15,697 nt of DNA from NCBI GenBank assembly GCA_964494475.1, contig CAZBRS010000089.1:1-15697 (forward strand). Direction: 5' to 3'. Below the pieces are notes generated by a model. That model made no database searches and was not told the origin of the DNA. It saw nothing but the letters and a program-made list of their open reading frames with translations. Both the position numbers and the translations under genes were made by a program. Shown one piece after another: positions 14,572-15,697 of this stretch. Each line of letters opens with the position of its first letter. Position 1 is the first letter of the stretch. The DNA comes from CAZBRS01 sp964494475. Lineage in GTDB: Bacteria; Myxococcota_A; UBA9042; CAZBRS01.

Positions 14572-15363
14572 TCATCCAGCGCCTCTTGTGTCGCGACTCG
14601 GTACGCGGCGCGTCACGAAGAACTCGTACGCGTAGTAGTCGGAGCACCGCCGGTGCAGCTCGGGCTCCTGCGCGAGCTGGTCGAGGACGGCGGCCGCCTC
14701 GACGTCACCGACGTACTTTTCGCGCAGCGCCTCGATGCGCCGCTCCATCGGCGTGTAGAAGTCGTTCCACCAGGCCGCGTCCGGCAGGGTGAAGTGGTCA
14801 ACGAGCAAGAACCCGGTTCTGTCGATGGCCGCGATGACGTCGGAGACTCGGCCCATGGTCGGGTAGTCGAGATCGAAGCTCGCCTTCACTTCGGCCGGAG
14901 GGTTCTCCTTGCGCCACACGGCGTCGGTGAAGGCGAGATAGCCGCCCGGGCGCAGCAGTCCGTGGCAGACCCTCAGCGCGTTCTCGATGCCGATGTTGTA
15001 GAGCGCGCCCTCGGACCAGACGAGGTCGATGCTGTCGGGCGGCATTTCGGGATTGGCCATGTCGCCGACCACAGGTCGCACCCGGTCCGAGAGCCCGCGC
15101 TCGGCAGCCATCGCCCGCAGCCGCTCGATGCTGGGCGCGTGGCTATCGATGGCCGTGATGACCGCGCCGGGGAGGAGCGCGACGAGATGTAGCGACTGCC
15201 CTCCGACGCCGCAGCCGAGATCGAGTACGGCTGGTGACGACGGAAGATAGCGGCACAGAACGAGCGCCCTCTCGGCGCAGGCGCGGTTGCCGGGGCCCTG
15301 CCTTGGCAAGCCCTCGTAGAGCTCGAAGAAGATCTCCCAGAAGTGTGGCGTGGGTTCGGTCAT
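14572..15363 (-). CDS. Class I SAM-dependent methyltransferase
   Basis: 263 aa; GAGGGGG lies six bases before the ATG at 15363. Motif I is VLDLGCGVGGQS (46-57), the SAM glycine loop; AIDSH (71-75) carries the acidic residue that holds the ribose (Asp73). GDMANPEMPPDSIDLVWSEGALYNIG (in pieces: GDMANPEMPPDSID, LVWSEGALYNIG) is motif II/III, and LLRPGGYLAFTDAVW is the post-loop strand. The N-terminal FWEIFFELYEGLPRQGPGN is typical of a UbiE-like group that acts on small molecules; the substrate is unknown. Cytoplasmic. The stop of a truncated methyltransferase frame lies one base before this start (TGAC-ATG), so the two were probably translated from one message. Confidence 0.93.
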   Translation of the reverse strand: MTEPTPHFWEIFFELYEGLPRQGPGNRACAERALVLCRYLPSSPAVLDLGCGVGGQSLHLVALLPGAVITAIDSHAPSIERLRAMAAERGLSDRVRPVVGDMANPEMPPDSIDLVWSEGALYNIGIENALRVCHGLLRPGGYLAFTDAVWRKENPPAEVKASFDLDYPTMGRVSDVIAAIDRTGFLLVDHFTLPDAAWWNDFYTPMERRIEALREKYVGDVEAAAVLDQLAQEPELHRRCSDYYAYEFFVTRRVPSRDTRGAG

Positions 15364-15364
15364 G

Positions 15365-15571
15365 TCACGCCCCCTCGCATGGAGTTGGCCGAAGCCCGAG
15401 GACCACCTCGAGCCCCGTGTTGTTGAACGAGCTGTGGTCGAACGGGACCGCGAGCGGCTCGAAGCCGGCCGCCGCGAACAGCTCCAGCCAGACAGCCCTG
15501 GGGAACAACCCCATCACGTGTCGGTCGTGGGCGACCTCGACTGCGCCCCTCTCGTCACCTCCAACGACCTG
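15365..15571 (-). pseudogene. 3' remnant of a second class I methyltransferase
   Basis: A 68-codon open frame, read by hand, bounded upstream by TAG (15574-15572) and downstream by TGA. It contains EVAHDRHVMGLFPRAVWLEL, FAAAGFEPLAVPFDHSSF and EVVLGLRP, the usual C-terminal tail of a class I methyltransferase group. The SAM-binding part is missing: upstream of the TAG the same frame gives no methyltransferase-like sequence, and a hairpin-rich stretch follows. So the 5' part was lost by deletion, insertion or rearrangement. A frameshift is less likely because no other frame restores the homology in the remaining 120 bases. No start codon with a ribosome site is seen in the remnant. Confidence 0.6.
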
Positions 15572-15697
15572 CTACCTTTCCTCTTGGCCATGCCCACCCT
15601 CGGTGGCCTCCCGCCGCGGAGCGTAGCAGAAGTTTGCTCCCGCTAGGAGCCCGTAGCGCATAGCGCTGTCGGGCTCCGTCTGGGGGTCTGGGGGCCC
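15572..15697. other. Hairpin-rich non-methyltransferase stretch at the right edge
   Basis: This stretch abuts the methyltransferase remnant. It holds a two-part hairpin at 15646-15677, a second weaker GGAGC/GCTCC pair (15618-15622, 15636-15640) and a G-rich end. On the - strand a 25-codon frame starts ATG at 15591 (MAKRKGSRSLEV...) and ends inside the remnant. I do not recognise it as a gene; it could be the edge of a mobile or dispersed repeat. Confidence 0.35.
15646..15677. repeat. Two-part hairpin, 8-bp plus 5-bp stems
   Basis: GGAGCCCG (15646-15653) pairs with CGGGCTCC (15670-15677); inside, AGCGC (15655-15659) pairs with GCGCT (15663-15667) around the loop ATA. Only one base on the left and two on the right are unpaired. 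It could be a terminator, a REP-like element or the end of a mobile element. Confidence 0.6.

Overview
The window reads as chromosomal DNA from a high-GC Gram-negative bacterium, most likely a Myxococcota / former deltaproteobacterial lineage. The reasons are the very strong G/C bias at third codon positions, the density of predicted outer-membrane or surface lipoproteins with Asp/Ala/Pro-rich linkers after the lipid cysteine, and domain types typical of that group (MopE-type CNGVDDDC repeats, CGNGxCExGE repeats, PKD/YfaP-like modules). This assignment is inference; there is no rRNA or other marker here. I see no tRNA, rRNA or CRISPR array.

Layout, left to right. 1-3695 (-): an 859-aa lipoprotein made of eleven degenerate ~72-residue repeats, translationally coupled (GTGA overlap) to a DUF362/double 4Fe-4S ferredoxin protein that runs off the left edge. 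3910-4455 (+): a small Cys-rich lipoprotein, converging on a DUF4395 membrane protein (4466-5002, -), with a palindrome across both stop codons. 5160-6386 (+): a lipoprotein with an eight-cysteine head and a six-fold propeller-like repeat, converging on a PKD/YfaP-like lipoprotein (6436-7491, -). 7614-10226 (-): an NAD(P)-binding SDR-like gene followed closely by a GxGYxYP-family lipoprotein, probably one operon. 10390-11589 (-): DNA polymerase IV. 11677-13083 (+): a lipoprotein joining CGNGxC repeats, three exact-period MopE repeats and a C-type lectin domain with intact EPN and WND motifs. 13089-13421 (-): a TfoX N-terminal domain protein. 13680-14552 (+): an AraC regulator fused to a GyrI-like domain. 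14572-15571 (-): a SAM methyltransferase gene preceded by the 3' remnant of a second one, whose homology stops abruptly next to a hairpin-rich right edge.

The genes do not form a known pathway. The common theme is export: six of fourteen genes encode predicted lipoproteins with repeat or binding architectures (lectin, propeller, PKD-like, beta-repeat), several in convergent pairs with short intergenic hairpins. The best candidates for undescribed biology are the eleven-repeat lipoprotein coupled to the DUF362 iron-sulfur protein and the MopE/C-type-lectin lipoprotein. The right-hand part (tfoX-like, araC-gyrI, methyltransferases) looks like ordinary cytoplasmic accessory genes, perhaps of different origin.
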